Shown one piece after another: positions 8,730-18,125 of a stretch of 63,810 nucleotides of DNA. The notes beneath the pieces are model-generated. The model searched no databases and had not been told where the DNA came from. It worked only from the letters and a program-made list of their open reading frames with translations. Within the stretch, counting starts at the first letter, position 1, and each line of letters starts with the position of its first letter. The translations under genes were made by a program, and so were the position numbers. The stretch covers positions 1-63,810 of the forward strand of contig JAAXHJ010000098.1 of the NCBI GenBank assembly GCA_012270965.1, given 5' to 3'. The DNA comes from Candidatus Palauibacter poriticola (GTDB lineage Bacteria; Gemmatimonadota; Gemmatimonadetes; Palauibacterales; Palauibacteraceae).

Positions 8730-9985
8730 ACCCGGTCGCCGGCGGCGCCTTCGCCCTCGCCACGGTGGGGAAGGTCGTTCTCTTCTTCACGGTGCTGATG
8801 CTCGCGGTCATGCTCGCCACGATCTTCGAGCGCAAGGTGTGCGGCTTCATGCAGGACCGGAGCGGCCCGAACCGCGTCGGCCCGTGGGGACTCCTCCAGG
8901 TCATCGCCGACGGGATCAAGAACCTCCTCAAGGAGGAGACGATGCCGGAGCAGGCGGTCCGGCCCTTCTTTCTCCTCGCGCCCGTCCTCGCGATCCTGCC
9001 GGCCACGATCCTCTTCGCCGTGATCCCCTTCGCCTCCCCCCTGCCCACGCCGTGGGGACTCGTCGAGATGATCGTGGCGGACGTGCCGATCGGTTTCCTT
9101 TACGTGCTCGCGATCGGCTCGATCGGCGTGTACGGCGTCGCCATGGGCGGATGGGCCTCGGGGTCGAAGTACTCGCTCCTCGGCGGGCTACGCGGCTCCG
9201 CGCAGATGGTGAGCTACGAGGTCGCGCTCGCGCTCAGCCTCGTTCCGCTCATCCTGCTCACCGGGGATGTGCGCGCCCCCGAGATCGTCTCCATGCAGCA
9301 GACGTTCACCGCCGGGCCGGCGACCTACGCGACGTGGTTCGTGTTTCCGCTCCTCGTCGGTCTCTTCTTCTTCTTCGTGTCGGGACTCGCGGAGACGAAC
9401 CGCCTTCCCTTCGACCTACCGGAGGCGGAGGCCGAACTCATCACCGGATACCACACGGAGTATTCGGCGATGAAGTTCTCGATGTTCATGATCGGCGAGT
9501 TCGCGCACGTGATCACGGTCGCCGCGCTCGTCACGGTCTTTTTCCTCGGCGGGTGGGACATCCCGTTCTGGCAGGGAGACAATATCCGCGTACTCTCCGA
9601 TGGGACCGTGATCGGAGAGCCGACGTGGTGGAAGACGCTGCTCACGCTCGGCGCCTTCGGCTTGAAGACGTCGCTTCTCGTGCTCGTCTTCGTATGGATT
9701 CGGTGGACGCTGCCGCGCTTCCGCTACGACCAGCTCATGGATCTGGGCTGGAAGTTCATGCTGGAGGCGGTGACGGTCTATATCCTCGTCATCGCCTTCG
9801 TCATCCTCGGAATCGAGGCGGTCGGGATCCCGGCCGGCGGCTGGTACGCGTTCGTTCTCTTCCTCGTGAATCTCGCGCTCGCGGGGGCCCTCTTCTTCGC
9901 CATGGACCGGGGGACGCTGATCCGCGGCGGGGCGAAGGGGGCGAGGTCAGCCGGCGGCGACGCCGCACAGGGCCAGGGAGGGTAG
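8726..9985 (+). CDS. nuoH: NADH-quinone oxidoreductase subunit H (NuoH)
   Basis: NuoH is the membrane subunit that forms the quinone entry channel with NuoB and NuoD. The 419-aa product has about eight to nine hydrophobic helices and the family signatures FERKVCGFMQDRSGPNRVGPWG near the N-terminus (given here in part as ERKVCGFMQDRSGPNRVG), SLLGGLRGSAQMVSYE and FFFVSGLAETNRLPFDLPEA. The GTG start overlaps the nuoG stop (GTGA). The C-terminal 20 residues are Gly/Ala-rich and polar. Confidence 0.96.
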   Translation: MNPVAGGAFALATVGKVVLFFTVLMLAVMLATIFERKVCGFMQDRSGPNRVGPWGLLQVIADGIKNLLKEETMPEQAVRPFFLLAPVLAILPATILFAVIPFASPLPTPWGLVEMIVADVPIGFLYVLAIGSIGVYGVAMGGWASGSKYSLLGGLRGSAQMVSYEVALALSLVPLILLTGDVRAPEIVSMQQTFTAGPATYATWFVFPLLVGLFFFFVSGLAETNRLPFDLPEAEAELITGYHTEYSAMKFSMFMIGEFAHVITVAALVTVFFLGGWDIPFWQGDNIRVLSDGTVIGEPTWWKTLLTLGAFGLKTSLLVLVFVWIRWTLPRFRYDQLMDLGWKFMLEAVTVYILVIAFVILGIEAVGIPAGGWYAFVLFLVNLALAGALFFAMDRGTLIRGGAKGARSAGGDAAQGQGG

Positions 9986-10483
9986 ATGCCTGGAAACGTG
10001 AAGGTCGTGGAGCGGCCGCGAGCCGAGAGTTCGTATGTGCGGGCGGCGGCGAAGGGAATGTCGATCACGATGCGGCACCTCCTGAGCCCGAACAAGAAGA
10101 CGCAGCAGTATCCGGACGAGAAGTGGGAGCTCGCGCCTCGGACGCGCGGCACGCACCGCATGGCGGTGCACGAGGATGGACGGGCGAAGTGCGTCGCGTG
10201 CGGCCTGTGCCCGACCGTGTGCCCCGTGAACTGCATCAAGCTGGTGCCGGCGGAGGACGAGAACGGCGAGCGCTACGCGGCGATCTACGAGATCGACGAG
10301 TTCCGCTGCATCTTCTGCGGCTACTGCCAAGAGGTGTGTCCGGTGGAGGCGATCCACCTGGGCGTACACTACGAGAACGCGGAGTACTCGCGGGAGCGCT
10401 GGGTGTACGACCTGGAGCGGCTCGTCGAACAGGAACACGACGTGACCGCGCTATGGGATCCGCAGGACCCCGCGTCGCAATGA
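9986..10483 (+). CDS. nuoI: NADH-quinone oxidoreductase subunit I (NuoI)
   Basis: This 165-aa ferredoxin-like subunit carries clusters N6a and N6b. Two classical 4Fe-4S motifs are visible: Cys69, Cys72, Cys75, Cys79 ([12 protein letters not shown]) and Cys108, Cys111, Cys114, Cys118 ([12 protein letters not shown]). The ATG directly abuts the nuoH TAG with no intergenic base, and GGGAGG lies just before it inside the end of nuoH. Confidence 0.97.
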   Translation: MPGNVKVVERPRAESSYVRAAAKGMSITMRHLLSPNKKTQQYPDEKWELAPRTRGTHRMAVHEDGRAKCVACGLCPTVCPVNCIKLVPAEDENGERYAAIYEIDEFRCIFCGYCQEVCPVEAIHLGVHYENAEYSRERWVYDLERLVEQEHDVTALWDPQDPASQ

Positions 10484-11007
10484 TCCAGGACTTCCTCTTC
10501 CAAGCCTTCGCGGCGAGCGCGATTCTGGGCGCCGTGATCATGGTCACGCGCCGCAATCCCGTGTCCGCCGTGATCTTCCTGGTCGGCGTGTTCTTCGCCA
10601 CGTCCGGCATGTTCCTCATGCTGGACGCGCACTACATCGCGGCGATCAACGTGATCCTGTACGGCGGGGCCATCATGGTCCTCTTCCTCTTCGTCCTCAT
10701 GCTGCTGAACCTGGGGCACGCGGACTGGCGCGACCTGAGGGGGCCCGTGGGAGGGCTCGTCGGCGGTTCGATCTCCATCGCGTTTCTAGGCGTCCTCACG
10801 CGCCTCTTCGTGGGTGGCGCGGATGCCCGGCCGGTCGTGGAGATCGCGGGCGGCGCGCTCCGCGAAGCGGCCGCCGAGCAGGGCGTCGTCGGCGTCGTGG
10901 CCCGGCCGCTCTTCCAGGAGTACGTGATCGTGCTCGAGGTCACCGGCGTCCTCCTGCTCGTGGCCATCGTGGGCACGATCCTGCTGGCCCGCGGGGAGCG
11001 GACGTGA
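10480..11007 (+). CDS. nuoJ: NADH-quinone oxidoreductase subunit J (NuoJ)
   Basis: NuoJ is a 175-aa membrane subunit with five hydrophobic helices and the conserved [19 protein letters not shown] segment that holds the pi-bulge helix important for coupling. The ATG at 10480 overlaps the nuoI stop (ATGA); an in-frame ATG at 10453 would add nine residues inside nuoI. A Gly/Ala-rich loop lies between the third and last helices. Confidence 0.95.
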   Translation: MIQDFLFQAFAASAILGAVIMVTRRNPVSAVIFLVGVFFATSGMFLMLDAHYIAAINVILYGGAIMVLFLFVLMLLNLGHADWRDLRGPVGGLVGGSISIAFLGVLTRLFVGGADARPVVEIAGGALREAAAEQGVVGVVARPLFQEYVIVLEVTGVLLLVAIVGTILLARGERT

Positions 11008-11333
11008 GCGAGGCGGGCCTGGCGGGCGCGCTCGGAGTGAACGGGCTCATCGCCCTCTTCGTGAGCGCGATCCTCTTCTCGATCGGCGTGATCGGAGTGC
11101 TGCTGCGGCGCAACGCGATCATCGTGTTCATGTGCGTCGAGCTGATGCTGAACGCCGCGAACCTCTCCCTCGTCGCCTTCTCCCGCATGCACGGGATCGA
11201 GGGCCAGATCTTCGTCTTCTTCGTCATGGCCGTGGCGGCGGCGGAGGCCGCCGTGGGGCTCGCGATCATCATCGCGATCTTCCGGCACTACGAAGTCGTG
11301 GACCTCGACCGCTTCCGGCTCCTCAAGTGGTGA
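11004..11333 (+). CDS. nuoK: NADH-quinone oxidoreductase subunit K (NuoK)
   Basis: The 109-aa product has three transmembrane helices. The intramembrane carboxylates of the proton path appear as the Glu in [16 protein letters not shown] and the Glu in [11 protein letters not shown], as in other NuoK proteins. The GTG start overlaps the nuoJ stop (GTGA). Confidence 0.96.
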   Translation: MSEAGLAGALGVNGLIALFVSAILFSIGVIGVLLRRNAIIVFMCVELMLNAANLSLVAFSRMHGIEGQIFVFFVMAVAAAEAAVGLAIIIAIFRHYEVVDLDRFRLLKW

Positions 11334-13417
11334 GCCTCGGTGCGGTTACGGGCTCCGGCTCGCTTGTGGCCACCGCCCTCGGGGGGCAGGAGGGCGCGGG
11401 AGCCGGGTTCCAGCCGGTGCTTCCGTGGCTCATACTCGCCCTCCCGCTGCTCGGGGCGGCGGTGAACGGGGCCGGGGCCTTCCTGTGGCGCGACGACAAG
11501 CGGATCCCAACGATCGTCGGACCCGCGGCGCTCCTGGGCAGCTTCGCGGTCGTCCTCCTCAACTTCATCGCCATGAGCGGCGCGGAACCGCACGGCGCGG
11601 CAGTCGTCGGCCTGTGGAATTGGATCGTGTCCGGGGACCTCCGCATCGGGGTCGACCTCCAGTTCGACCCGCTCTCGATGCTGATGTGCATGATCGTGAC
11701 CGGGGTCGGGAGCCTGATCCACGTCTACTCCGTCGGCTACATGCGCGACGATCCCGGCTATTCGCGCTACTTCTCGTATCTCAACCTCTTCGTCTTCTTC
11801 ATGCTCGTCCTCGTCCTGGGGGCCAGCTTCCCGCTGATGTTCGTGGGCTGGGAGGGCGTGGGGCTCTGCTCGTATCTGCTCATCGGCTTCTGGTACGAGA
11901 ACCGGGAGTACGCGAACGCGGGGAAGAAGGCGTTCATCATGAACCGGATCGGCGACGCGGGGTTCCTCGTCGCCATGTTCCTCATCTTCACGGCCTTCGG
12001 GACGCTGGACTTCATCCCCGTCTTCGAGGCGGCGGAGGGGACGCTCGCCTACGGCGGCGCGCTCGTCACCGGGATCACGCTCCTCCTCTTCCTCGGCTGT
12101 ACGGGGAAGTCGGCGCAGATCCCCCTTCACACCTGGCTTCCCGACGCCATGGCGGGTCCGACGCCGGTCTCGGCGCTCATTCACGCGGCGACGATGGTGA
12201 CGGCCGGGGTCTATCTCATCGCGCGCACGAGCGTCCTGTTCGCGCTCTCGCCCGTCTCCCAGGGCGTGGTGGCGGCGGTGGGGGCGGGGACGGCGCTCTT
12301 CGCGGCCTCGATCGCGATCCGGCAGTACGACATCAAGAAGGTGCTCGCCTACTCCACCATCTCGCAGCTCGGCTACATGTTCCTCGCCGTGGGGGTGGGG
12401 GCGTTCACGGCCGGCGTCTTCCACCTCATGACGCACGCCTTCTTCAAGGCGCTCCTCTTCCTGGGCGCGGGGGCCGTGATCCACGCGGTGCACCACGCGT
12501 GGGCGCACGGAGAGGATGGGCACGGCGACGCGCGCCACGGCGACCCCAACGACATGCGGAACCACGGCGGGCTCCGGAAATACATGCCGCGGACGTTCGT
12601 CTTCATGTGGGTCGCGACGCTCGCGATCGCGGGCGTGCCGCCGCTGGCCGGATTCTTCTCGAAGGATGAGATCATCTGGTACTCGGGGGTGTACGGAACG
12701 CCGATCCTGTGGGGCGTCGCTCTGGCCACGGCGGTGCTGACGGCCGTGTACATGGCCCGCCTCATGGTGATGACCTTTCACGGCCGAAACCGGACCTTCG
12801 GCCACGGGGGAGTGGCGGAGGCCGGACGACGCCTGCACGAGGTGCCCGCCGTCATGTGGGCGCCGCTGGCCCTCCTCGCCGTCCTCTCCGTCGTCGGAGG
12901 TTGGGCGAACATCCCCGAGGCGCTGCCGCTGCTCCCGACCGTCGAGTGGCTGCACCACTGGCTGGAGCCGGTGTTCGCCCCGGCGATCGCCGTCAAGGAG
13001 GCGCACGGCTTCGCCCCCGAATACCGGGCGCCCGCCGGGGGAGGCGAGGCGCTGTGGGCCGGGGTCTCCGCCGCGATCGCGATCGCGGCCGTGGTCGGGA
13101 CCGTCCGCGCCCTGTCGCCGAAGCCGGTGCCGACGGAGGCGGAGTCGGAGGCTCCGACCGGGTTTGCCCGCGTGCTCCACGACAAGTGGTACGTGGATGA
13201 ACTGTACGACCGCGCGATCGTCCGCCCGTCGCTCGCCTTGTGGCGCGCCTGCTGGCGGATCGTGGATGCGGGCCTCATCGACGGCGCGGTGAACGGTGCG
13301 GGGCGCGCCGCCCGTCTACTCGGGTGGGCCGGGGGGCAGCTCCAGACGGGCCGCGTGACGACCTACCTCGTCGCCTTCATGCTCGGGGCCCTCCTCGTGC
13401 TCGGAGTGCTCTCTTGA
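11330..13417 (+). CDS. nuoL: NADH-quinone oxidoreductase subunit L (NuoL)
   Basis: NuoL is the distal antiporter-like proton pump and carries the long lateral helix. The 695-aa length is slightly above the usual 610-660. Key motifs are [16 protein letters not shown] (coupling Glu), [18 protein letters not shown] (pump Lys), [19 protein letters not shown] and [12 protein letters not shown] His/Gly/Asp-rich loop ([17 protein letters not shown]) sits in the middle of the protein and is not typical. The GTG start overlaps the nuoK stop (GTGA). About 15 hydrophobic helices can be picked out. Confidence 0.96.
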   Translation: MSLGAVTGSGSLVATALGGQEGAGAGFQPVLPWLILALPLLGAAVNGAGAFLWRDDKRIPTIVGPAALLGSFAVVLLNFIAMSGAEPHGAAVVGLWNWIVSGDLRIGVDLQFDPLSMLMCMIVTGVGSLIHVYSVGYMRDDPGYSRYFSYLNLFVFFMLVLVLGASFPLMFVGWEGVGLCSYLLIGFWYENREYANAGKKAFIMNRIGDAGFLVAMFLIFTAFGTLDFIPVFEAAEGTLAYGGALVTGITLLLFLGCTGKSAQIPLHTWLPDAMAGPTPVSALIHAATMVTAGVYLIARTSVLFALSPVSQGVVAAVGAGTALFAASIAIRQYDIKKVLAYSTISQLGYMFLAVGVGAFTAGVFHLMTHAFFKALLFLGAGAVIHAVHHAWAHGEDGHGDARHGDPNDMRNHGGLRKYMPRTFVFMWVATLAIAGVPPLAGFFSKDEIIWYSGVYGTPILWGVALATAVLTAVYMARLMVMTFHGRNRTFGHGGVAEAGRRLHEVPAVMWAPLALLAVLSVVGGWANIPEALPLLPTVEWLHHWLEPVFAPAIAVKEAHGFAPEYRAPAGGGEALWAGVSAAIAIAAVVGTVRALSPKPVPTEAESEAPTGFARVLHDKWYVDELYDRAIVRPSLALWRACWRIVDAGLIDGAVNGAGRAARLLGWAGGQLQTGRVTTYLVAFMLGALLVLGVLS

Positions 13418-15087
13418 TGGCCCTCTACGACGGGCACTGGATCCTGACCGCGCTCGTGGTCCTCCCGCTCGTCGGCGGCGCGGCCTGCCTCCTGGTGCCG
13501 GAGGCGCGCGCGAAGACCGTCGCCCTGGCGACGACGCTCGTCCTGTTCGCGCTCTCGCTGCCGCTCTTCTGGACCTTCGACACGGCGGAGAGCGGATTCC
13601 AGAATCTCGTCTCCATCCCGTGGATCGAGGCGTGGGGGATCTCCTACGCGGTGGGCGTCGACGGGATCTCCATCCTCATGATCCTGCTCACGACGTTCAC
13701 GATGCCGCTGGCGGTGGCGGGCTCCTTCTCGCACATCCGGCGCCGGGAGCGCGCCTTCTACGCGATGCTCCTCTTCCTCACGACGGGCATGATCGGCGTT
13801 TTCGTCGCCCTCGATCTCTTCCTGTTCTATGTGTTCTGGGAGATCATGCTGATTCCAATGTACTTCCTCATCGGCGTCTGGGGCGGGGAACGCCGGATCT
13901 ACTCCGCCGTGAAGTTCTTCCTCTACACGGCCGCGGGCTCGCTCCTGATGCTGGTCGCGATCGTGACCCTCGCGTGGATCTTCCAGGACGGTTCGGGGGC
14001 GTGGAGCTTCGCCTACGACGATCTCGCCTCGCTCGAACTCGGGCGGCGTGCGCAGCTGTGGCTCTTCGGGGGGTTCGCGCTCGCGTTCGCGATCAAGGTG
14101 CCGCTCTTCCCCTTCCACACGTGGCTGCCGGATGCGCACGTGGAGGCCCCGACGGCGGGCTCCGTGATCCTGGCCGGGGTGCTGCTCAAGATGGGCGTGT
14201 ACGGGTTCCTGCGCTTCGGGCTCCCCCTCTTCCCGGCCGCGGCGACGGATCCCGCTGTGGTGAACGCGATGCTCGTGTTGGGGCTGATCGGGATCCTCTA
14301 CGCGGCCTGGGTGGCGGCGGTCCAGCCGGACGCGAAGAAGCTCATCGCTTACACCTCGGTCGCCCACCTCGGCTTCGTCGTGCTCGGCGTGTTCGGGCTC
14401 ACGACCCAGGGGATCGAGGGCGGCATCCTCCAGATGGTGAACCACGGGATTTCGACCGGGACGCTCTTCCTTCTCATCGGGATGCTGTACGAGCGGCGCC
14501 ATTCGCGGCGGATCGCGGACTTCGGCGGCATCGCGAAGGTGATGCCGGTGTTCGCCTTCGCGCTCGTCGTCGTCGCGCTGTCCTCCGTTGGGCTTCCGGG
14601 GACGAACGGCTTCGTGGGCGAGTTCCTGATTCTCGTGGGGACGTTCAGGACCCACCCGTGGATCGCCGCCATCGCGACGACCGGCGTGATCTTCGCTGCC
14701 TGCTATATGCTGCCCATGGTGCAGCGCGTCGTCTTCAACCGCCTCGACCGCGAGGAGAACCGGACGCTCACCGACGTGAACCGGCGGGAGCGCCTGATCC
14801 TCGCGCCGCTTCTCGCGCTGATCCTGCTCATCGGCGTGTGGCCGGGTCCCTTCCTGAACCGGACGCGGGCCTCCGTCGAGGCGCTGATCGAGCACGTGGA
14901 GACGCGGACGGCGAGCGCGCCCCCGGTGGAGGCCGCGTCGGTCGAGCCCTCGTCGGTCGAGCCCGTGTTGATCGAGGCCCCGTCAGTGGAGGCCGCATCG
15001 GTGGAGGCCGCGCCGATCGCCGCGGGCTCCGGTGCCACCCCGGCGCACATCTCGAAGTCCGCCGTCGAGGCCGGGGAAGGGGAGTGA
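13417..15087 (+). CDS. nuoM: NADH-quinone oxidoreductase subunit M (NuoM)
   Basis: NuoM is the second antiporter-like proton pump, 556 aa. The signatures FYVFWEIMLIPMYFLIGVWGG, AFAIKVPLFPFHTWLPDAH and AYTSVAHLGFVVLG are present (the first in part FWEIMLIPMYFLIGVWGG). The start ATG overlaps the nuoL stop as TGATG. The last 60 residues are an unusual cytoplasmic or periplasmic tail made of repeated (S/P)VEA(A/P) and SVEP units, absent from well-known NuoM proteins. Confidence 0.95.
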   Translation: MALYDGHWILTALVVLPLVGGAACLLVPEARAKTVALATTLVLFALSLPLFWTFDTAESGFQNLVSIPWIEAWGISYAVGVDGISILMILLTTFTMPLAVAGSFSHIRRRERAFYAMLLFLTTGMIGVFVALDLFLFYVFWEIMLIPMYFLIGVWGGERRIYSAVKFFLYTAAGSLLMLVAIVTLAWIFQDGSGAWSFAYDDLASLELGRRAQLWLFGGFALAFAIKVPLFPFHTWLPDAHVEAPTAGSVILAGVLLKMGVYGFLRFGLPLFPAAATDPAVVNAMLVLGLIGILYAAWVAAVQPDAKKLIAYTSVAHLGFVVLGVFGLTTQGIEGGILQMVNHGISTGTLFLLIGMLYERRHSRRIADFGGIAKVMPVFAFALVVVALSSVGLPGTNGFVGEFLILVGTFRTHPWIAAIATTGVIFAACYMLPMVQRVVFNRLDREENRTLTDVNRRERLILAPLLALILLIGVWPGPFLNRTRASVEALIEHVETRTASAPPVEAASVEPSSVEPVLIEAPSVEAASVEAAPIAAGSGATPAHISKSAVEAGEGE

Positions 15088-15088
15088 C

Positions 15089-16603
15089 GTGAGTTACTGG
15101 GTCGCGCTCCTGCCGGAGGCCGTCCTGTCGCTGGCGGCCATGTTCATTCTCATGCGCGACGCCTTCGCGCGTCCGGGCCGGGGCGGTTCGAACCCGGGCG
15201 CCGGCGGCGACGGGCGGATGTCGGTCGACTGTCTCGTCACCCTGTACTCGATCGCGGGCGCACTCATCGCGAGCCTGTGGCTCATGGACGCCTCCGCCCC
15301 GCCGGACGGGATGATCGCGCTCGACGGTTTTCGCGTGGCGGCGGACGTGATCCTGCTCGGCGGGGCCCTGCTCGTCGTGTCGCTCTCGCGCGACTACCTG
15401 ACCCGGGAGGGACTGCGTTCGCCGGAGTTTCACGCGCTGATCCTTCTCGCCCTCGTCGGGATGATGGTGCTCGTCGCCGCGCGCGACCTCATCCTCCTCT
15501 TCGTCGGCCTCGAGCTGATGTCGATCTCCGTCTACGTTCTCACCGGATTCGCGCGGAAGAACCCGCGCTCCTCGGAGGCGAGCCTCAAGTACTTCATCGT
15601 CGGCGCCTTCGCGAGCGCCTTCGTCGTGTACGGGATCGCGCTCCTTTACGGGGCCACCGGGACGACGCGCCTTGCCACCGCCGCCGAACGGATCGCGGCC
15701 GCGCCGGGCGGTGGAGATCTCCTCCTCGCCGCCGGGATCGGCCTCCTGCTCATCGGCTTCGCGTTCAAGATCGCCGCCGTTCCCTTCCACATGTGGGCCC
15801 CCGACGCGTACGACGGCGCCCCCACGCCGGTCACGTCGTTCATGGCGACGGGGGTCAAGGCGGCCGCCTTCATCGCGCTCCTGCGCGTGTTGACCGTGGA
15901 TTTGGGGGGGGCGGCCGAAGTGTGGAGGGGCGCCGTGTGGTGGCTGGCGATCCTGACGATGATCGTGCCCAACCTGATTGCGCTCTCGCAGCGGGATGTG
16001 AAGCGGATGCTCGCCTACTCCTCGGTGGCGCACGCCGGCTATCTCCTCGTCGGCGTCGTCGCCGCCTCCGAGCTGGGCCGGTCCGCCTCGCTGTTCTACC
16101 TCGCGGCGTACACGGTGGTGACCGCGGCGAGCTTCGCCATCGTCTTCCACGTGGCGGGGCGGGGCGACCGCAAGCAGCGCGTGCGCGACTACCGGGGACT
16201 GGGTTGGCGGCGTCCGGTGCTCGCAGCCGCGCTCCTCGTCTTCCTTCTCTCGCTGGCCGGCTTCCCGCCCACGGCGGGTTTCGTCGGCAAGCTGTATCTG
16301 CTTCGCGCCGCAGTGGATGCGGGGGAGACGTCGCTGGCGGTCACCCTCGTTCTGACCAGCCTCGTCGCCTACTACTACTACCTCCGCGTGGTGTGGAAGA
16401 TGTACTTTGAGGCGGCGCCCGAGGACGCCCGCACGCCCCCGCCGCCCAAGCCCGGGTTCAACTTCGTGATCGGGACGTGCGTGGCGCTCATCCTCCTCGG
16501 CGGCCTCTTCCCCGGGCGCATCATCGACCGGGCCCGCGAGGCCCTCGCCGATGCGCCCGCTCCGGGCGTGGTCGTCCAAGCCGAGGATCCGCCGTCTCCC
16601 TAA
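15089..16603 (+). CDS. nuoN: NADH-quinone oxidoreductase subunit N (NuoN)
   Basis: NuoN is the third antiporter-like pump, nearest the quinone module, 504 aa. Family signatures: LFVGLELMSISVYVLTGF (coupling Glu), FKIAAVPFHMWAPDAYDGAP (pump Lys) and RMLAYSSVAHAGYLL. The GTG at 15089 follows the nuoM stop by 1 nt and has GGGGAG a few bases upstream. Its stop TAA shares one base with the following gene's ATG (TAATG), linking the operon to a sugar-phosphate mutase. Confidence 0.96.
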   Translation: MSYWVALLPEAVLSLAAMFILMRDAFARPGRGGSNPGAGGDGRMSVDCLVTLYSIAGALIASLWLMDASAPPDGMIALDGFRVAADVILLGGALLVVSLSRDYLTREGLRSPEFHALILLALVGMMVLVAARDLILLFVGLELMSISVYVLTGFARKNPRSSEASLKYFIVGAFASAFVVYGIALLYGATGTTRLATAAERIAAAPGGGDLLLAAGIGLLLIGFAFKIAAVPFHMWAPDAYDGAPTPVTSFMATGVKAAAFIALLRVLTVDLGGAAEVWRGAVWWLAILTMIVPNLIALSQRDVKRMLAYSSVAHAGYLLVGVVAASELGRSASLFYLAAYTVVTAASFAIVFHVAGRGDRKQRVRDYRGLGWRRPVLAAALLVFLLSLAGFPPTAGFVGKLYLLRAAVDAGETSLAVTLVLTSLVAYYYYLRVVWKMYFEAAPEDARTPPPPKPGFNFVIGTCVALILLGGLFPGRIIDRAREALADAPAPGVVVQAEDPPSP

Positions 16604-17970
16604 TGCCGATCCACTCCGGAATCTTCCGCGAATACGACATTCGCGGGATCGTCGGGGACGACCTGACGGAGACGGCGGCCGAACTCGTGGGGCGCGCCTT
16701 CGGAACCGAACTTGCGGATCGTCCGGCCCCGCGCGTCGTCGTTGGGTGCGACAACCGACCCTCGTCGCCGGCCCTTATGGCCGCGCTGTGCCGCGGTGTG
16801 CGCGCGGCGGGCGTCGACGTGACGACGATCGGCACCGTGCCCACGCCGACCCTTTACTTTGCGGCCATCGAGTTCGGGACGGACGCGGGGATTCAGATCA
16901 CCGGATCCCACAATCCGCCCGAATACAACGGGATCAAGCTGGTGCGGGATGGCGCGGCGCTCTACGGCCCGGCGATCCGGGCCCTCCGCGACCGGATCGA
17001 GGCGGAGGCCTTCGCGTCGGGCCGGGGGGAGATCCGGGAGGCGGAGGTCCTCGACCGCTACGTCGAGGAGATCGCGGCGCGCGGCCGAGTCGAGGGCGAC
17101 GTGCGCCTGGTGCTCGACTGCGGGAATGGCGTGGGGAGCGTCGTCGCGGTGCGCGCGCTGACCGCGGCGGGAATCGACGTGGACGGCCTCTACTGCGAGT
17201 CGGACGGAACCTTCCCGAACCACCACCCGGATCCGACGGTGGACGAGCACATACGGGACCTCATCGCACGCGTGCGCGAGACCGGCCCGGATCTCGGCGT
17301 GGGACTCGACGGAGACGCGGACCGGATCGGCGCGGTGACCGAGGAGGGAGAGATCATCCGGGGCGACCATCTGCTTCTCCTCTTCGCGCGCGAGGTGCTC
17401 GCGGACCGGCCGGGGGCCGAGGTCGTCTTCGACGTAAAGTGCTCGCAGGCGCTGCCGCGGGTCATCCGCGCCCACGGCGGCGTTCCCGTGATGTGGAAGA
17501 CCGGACACTCGCTTATCAAAGAGCGCATGCGGGCCCGGGGATCTCCGATAGCAGGTGAGATGAGTGGCCATATCTGCTTTGCGGACAGATTCTTCGGAAC
17601 GGATGATGCGATCTATGCGGCGGCCCGTCTCGCGGGTCTCGTGTCCCGTGCGCGACGCCCGCTGTCGGAGTTGGCGGCGGAGATTCCAAGCTACCCATCC
17701 ACGCCCGAACTGCGCCTCGACTGTCCGGAAGAACGGAAGTTCGCCCTTGTGGAGGATGCGGCGCGCTTCTTCCGCGAGCGGTACGAGGTCATCGACATCG
17801 ACGGCGTACGCGTCCTGTTCGACGGCGGGTGGCTGCTGATCCGGGCGAGCAACACGCAGCCGGTCGTCGTGGCGCGCGTGGAGGCGGACACGGAGGCGCG
17901 CATGCGAGAGATTGCGGAGGTGGCGCGAACGTTCCTGGCCGGTGAAGGGGTCGACCTGCCGGCGGTTTGA
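16603..17970 (+). CDS. Phosphomannomutase/phosphoglucomutase
   Basis: A 455-aa alpha-D-phosphohexomutase that interconverts sugar 6- and 1-phosphates, feeding nucleotide-sugar and LPS/exopolysaccharide synthesis. Seen: N-terminal FREYDIRGIVG (8-18), the phosphoserine loop TGSHNPPEYNG with Ser102, the metal loop DGDADR (236-241), the sugar-binding GEMSGH (318-323) and the phosphate-binding RASNTQP near the C-terminus. This set is typical of AlgC/ManB-type dual mannose/glucose mutases; the preferred sugar is not decided by sequence. Co-transcription with nuo is implied by the 1-nt overlap; a repeat array then separates it from sucC. Confidence 0.9.
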   Translation: MPIHSGIFREYDIRGIVGDDLTETAAELVGRAFGTELADRPAPRVVVGCDNRPSSPALMAALCRGVRAAGVDVTTIGTVPTPTLYFAAIEFGTDAGIQITGSHNPPEYNGIKLVRDGAALYGPAIRALRDRIEAEAFASGRGEIREAEVLDRYVEEIAARGRVEGDVRLVLDCGNGVGSVVAVRALTAAGIDVDGLYCESDGTFPNHHPDPTVDEHIRDLIARVRETGPDLGVGLDGDADRIGAVTEEGEIIRGDHLLLLFAREVLADRPGAEVVFDVKCSQALPRVIRAHGGVPVMWKTGHSLIKERMRARGSPIAGEMSGHICFADRFFGTDDAIYAAARLAGLVSRARRPLSELAAEIPSYPSTPELRLDCPEERKFALVEDAARFFRERYEVIDIDGVRVLFDGGWLLIRASNTQPVVVARVEADTEARMREIAEVARTFLAGEGVDLPAV

Positions 17971-18022
17971 CGCGAGATTCGAAGCCACCGATTGCCGGAC
18001 CCACTCGGAACCCGGCACGGGC

Positions 18023-18121
18023 GCATGACCGACCACGGGTGCATGACGACCACGGGTGCATGACGACCAAGGGTGCATGACGACCAAGGGTGCATGACCG
18101 ACCACGGGAGCATGACGACGA
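18023..18121. repeat. 17/18-bp tandem repeat, about six copies, upstream of sucC
   Basis: Units starting GCATGAC lie at 18023, 18041, 18058, 18075, 18092 and (partial) 18110. Consensus is GCATGAC(C)GACCA(C/A)GGG(T/A), 17 or 18 bp; the 18-bp copies at both ends have an extra C. Each copy contains an ATG. The array ends a few bases before the sucC ATG and replaces the usual leader; no ribosome site is seen there. Confidence 0.95.
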
Positions 18122-18125
18122 TTCG

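Noticed and set aside
18023..18121. Possible CRISPR array
   Set aside because: The units follow each other without spacers and no cas genes are near. The same holds for 7048-7150 and 24842-24948. They are simple tandem repeats.
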